Positions 15,101-16,170 of a stretch of 16,170 bases of DNA are shown in pieces. The stretch comes from CAZGSN01 sp964371655 (GTDB lineage Bacteria; Desulfobacterota; Binatia; HRBIN30). Under the pieces are notes generated by a model, which saw only the letters and a list, made by a program, of their open reading frames with translations, was not told the DNA's origin and did not search any database. The stretch covers positions 1 through 16,170 of the forward strand of contig CAYJOD010000121.1 in NCBI GenBank assembly GCA_964371655.1. The letters are read 5' to 3'. Both the position numbers and the translations under genes were made by a program. How positions within the stretch are numbered: position 1 is the stretch's first letter; each line of letters starts with the position of its first letter.

Positions 15101-16170
15101 CCTGCGCGATCTGAGCATCGATCTTCCCCGCGACCGCTTCATCGTCGTCACCGGTCTGAGCGGCTCGGGCAAATCGACTCTGGCGTTCGACATCCTCTAC
15201 ACCGAAGGGCAGCGCCGCTACCTCGACAGTCTCTCGACCTACGCCCGGCAATTCGTCGATGTCCTGGCGCGTCCCAACGTCGACTTCGTCGCCGGCGTGC
15301 CGCCGACCGTCGCCATCGAGCAGCGTCTGAGCCGTGGCAGCAAGAAATCGACGGTGGCGACTGTCACCGAGGTCTACCACTACCTGCGTCTGCTCTATGC
15401 CAAGATCGGCGTGCCGCATTGCAGCGGCTGCGGCCGCGCTTTGAGCGCGCTGGCGCCGGCGCAGATCGTCGATCGCATCCGGCGCGAGTTTGGCAGCGAC
15501 GCCGTGACCCTACTGGCGCCAGCGGTACGAGGCCGCAAGGGAATCTATACCGATCTCTTCAAGGCCGCGCGCAAGCTCGGCTTCACGCGGGCCCGCATCG
15601 ACGGCCAGGTGCGTGAGCTCGAGCCGCTGCCAGCCCTGGCTCGCTACAAGGAGCACGACATCGATCTCGTCGTCGCCGCGCTCGCCAGCGCGCGTGGCGC
15701 CGGCAACCTGCCCGAGCTCGTCGCGACGGCGCTCCGCTTGGGCAGCGGTGCGGTGATCGCACGTGGTGCCGACGAAGAAAAGATCTTCAGCGAGCGTCTG
15801 TACTGCGCCGCTTGCGGCATCGGCTACGAGGCTCTCGATCCGCGCCTGTTCTCCTTCAACAGCCGCCAAGGCGCGTGCGCCAGTTGTGATGGGATCGGCA
15901 GCTTGCCGAGCATTGAGCCGGAGCTGCTGATCGGTGACGTCGACGCTGCCGTCGGGGCGGTGCTGGCCGCCGTGCTCAAACCTCTCGGCGCGGTGTTGTG
16001 GCGCTCCGTGCGTCAAGCTGGCGAACAGCATGCTGTGGCGTGGAAGCGGCCGTTTGCGAAGTTGACCGAGAAGCAGCGCCAACAGTTGTTTCACGGCAAC
16101 GGCACGGCGGGGGTCGTGGGGGGCGGCAGAAGGGAGCCGGCGGGCGGGGGCGGGGGGCCCGCCACACAGG
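12165..16170 (+). CDS. uvrA: Tandem-fused UvrA (excinuclease ABC subunit A), 3' end outside window
   Basis: ATG 12165 is the first start after an in-frame TAG at 12156; no good Shine-Dalgarno is seen. 1335 residues are present. Module 1 (~1-925) is a full UvrA: Walker A K40, zinc cysteines C257/C260/C281/C284, signature LSGGELARVD (~472; usual LSGGEAQR altered), DEPSIGLH, second Walker A K631, zinc finger C724/C727/C747/C750, second signature LSGGESQR (~814) and DEPTIGLH. A Gly/Pro/Ser-rich linker (~924-957) follows. Module 2 starts at ~970 with Walker A K1003 and zinc cysteines C1214/C1217/C1238/C1241, then runs off the edge. UvrA loads UvrB at DNA lesions in nucleotide excision repair. Double-length UvrA is known from Chlamydia (about 1786 residues). 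The last ~70 bases look unreliable. Confidence 0.93.
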   Translation, partial: MPLSPWISIIGARQNNLKNIDVRIPTNALTVITGPSGSGKSSLAFDVLYAEGQRRYVESFSAYTRQFLERMDKPQVERIDGVLPAIAIAQGNSVKTSRSTVATMTELHDHLKLLFAKISVLHCRSCSRPVHPASPESVAAELLQETPGTRVLVTFEVALPENLPWADARAGFLQSGFRRVLLDGAAAEPRVVSIEEIADAPPSPLTVVVDRLAVRADQKARIVDSVEQAFRFGKGRVVLRFPDRDYAAAAYADRLECAACAIAYREPTSNLFSFNSPLGACETCRGFGRSIELDLDLVIPDHGKSIEAGAIKPWGTKSTEHERGELLSFCRKRKIPTTVPFAQLSDAQRELIIAGDGKYYGIRGWFRWLEGRTYKMHVRVFLSRYRGYRLCPDCAGSRLKADSLLYKIAGCSIADVQGMSVAQASAFFDALQLSRTDEEIAHLILAEIRNRLRYLLEVGLDYLTLDRQSRTLSGGELARVDLTTAVGSSLVNTLYILDEPSIGLHPRDSQRLVRILKTLRAKENTVVVVEHDAEIIREADHIIDLGPDAGERGGHVVYAGSYGDLIRDSNSATGEYLSGRRRIPVPTKRRPPVANLTLTIRNATANNLLGVTVSVPLSRFVCITGVSGSGKSTLIEDVLYRGLKKHLGQSAGTPGTHDAIDGAERIRDVILVDQSPLGTTRRANPASYIKAFELIRDVFAGQPLSRLRGYSGATFSFNVAGGRCEACTGEGFEKVEMQFLSDVYVTCPECDGKRFRAEVLEVTCRGKTIHDVLQLTVREAVEFFAEHKELTRRLQQLIEVGLDYVHLGQPLNTLSGGESQRLKLAAAMAQETKAHTLFLFDEPTIGLHFSDIDKLLGALQRLTDDGHSLIVIEHNIDVVKAADWVIDLGPEGGNGGGQIVAAGTPEEVAVHPTSHTARYLRAALGLGTGGLGSGAREGDLSSPPPQAPSPQVAVHDAEAEYDAGGARGIMRIVGAKEHNLRDLSIDLPRDRFIVVTGLSGSGKSTLAFDILYTEGQRRYLDSLSTYARQFVDVLARPNVDFVAGVPPTVAIEQRLSRGSKKSTVATVTEVYHYLRLLYAKIGVPHCSGCGRALSALAPAQIVDRIRREFGSDAVTLLAPAVRGRKGIYTDLFKAARKLGFTRARIDGQVRELEPLPALARYKEHDIDLVVAALASARGAGNLPELVATALRLGSGAVIARGADEEKIFSERLYCAACGIGYEALDPRLFSFNSRQGACASCDGIGSLPSIEPELLIGDVDAAVGAVLAAVLKPLGAVLWRSVRQAGEQHAVAWKRPFAKLTEKQRQQLFHGNGTAGVVGGGRREPAGGGGGPATQ
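14944..15020 (+). repeat. Imperfect inverted repeat forming the inter-module linker of uvrA
   Basis: The left arm (14944-14969, GACTGGGGGCTTGGGGTCC region) is matched in inverse by 14988-15020; the outer 15 bases agree at 13 positions, then a variable stretch, then GGGGCT/AGCCCC. It is in frame and encodes the Gly-rich then Pro-rich linker between the UvrA modules. Reverse-strand translation gives PSPGPQAPSP-like strings typical of spurious proteins from intergenic repeats. Confidence 0.7.

Overview
This is a GC-rich window from a Gram-negative-like bacterium of the deltaproteobacterial or Binatota type. That placement is inference. It rests on a FixL/FixJ-style sensor pair, Tat-dependent redox enzymes, a dockerin-type repeat, a giant tandem UvrA, and intergenic hairpin repeats whose spurious translations are common in such genomes. 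The right edge looks like a poor-quality contig end.

Layout. Positions 1-164 hold the tail of an unknown gene, followed by a hairpin that resembles an integron attC site. Positions 331-927 encode a DUF433 antitoxin and a DUF5615 PIN-like toxin. A tandem universal stress protein lies on the minus strand (1170-2105), divergent from a plus-strand block. That block contains a membrane-anchored, ferredoxin-tailed aldo/keto reductase (2541-4112), a PAS histidine kinase and LuxR/FixJ-type regulator with overlapping ends (4241-6120), and three small genes of unknown function (6249-7236). The block is bracketed by two copies of a 155-bp direct repeat.

A minus-strand operon follows (10670 down to 7729). 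Its first gene is a Tat-exported gluconate-dehydrogenase-subunit-3-like protein carrying an inserted dockerin repeat and a CxxCH haem motif. Its second gene is a GMC-family FAD oxidoreductase. Next come two intergenic inverted repeats, then a minus-strand HigB/HigA-type toxin-antitoxin pair (11836 down to 11130).

From 12165 to the right edge runs one open frame encoding a UvrA with a complete first module, a linker, and the start of a second complete-looking UvrA module. The linker is encoded by an imperfect inverted repeat that looks like intergenic repeat DNA. A long hairpin lies just upstream of the start codon.

Functionally there are two independent toxin-antitoxin modules, a periplasm-facing electron-transfer dehydrogenase, a possible sensor-regulated cluster with a palindrome near 6153 as a candidate regulator site, and a DNA-repair gene. 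The most unusual items are the fused uvrA with its repeat-derived linker, the dockerin plus CxxCH insertion in the dehydrogenase small subunit, and paired GTAG-type REP hairpins with compensatory base changes. I saw no tRNA, rRNA, CRISPR array, transposase or integrase gene.
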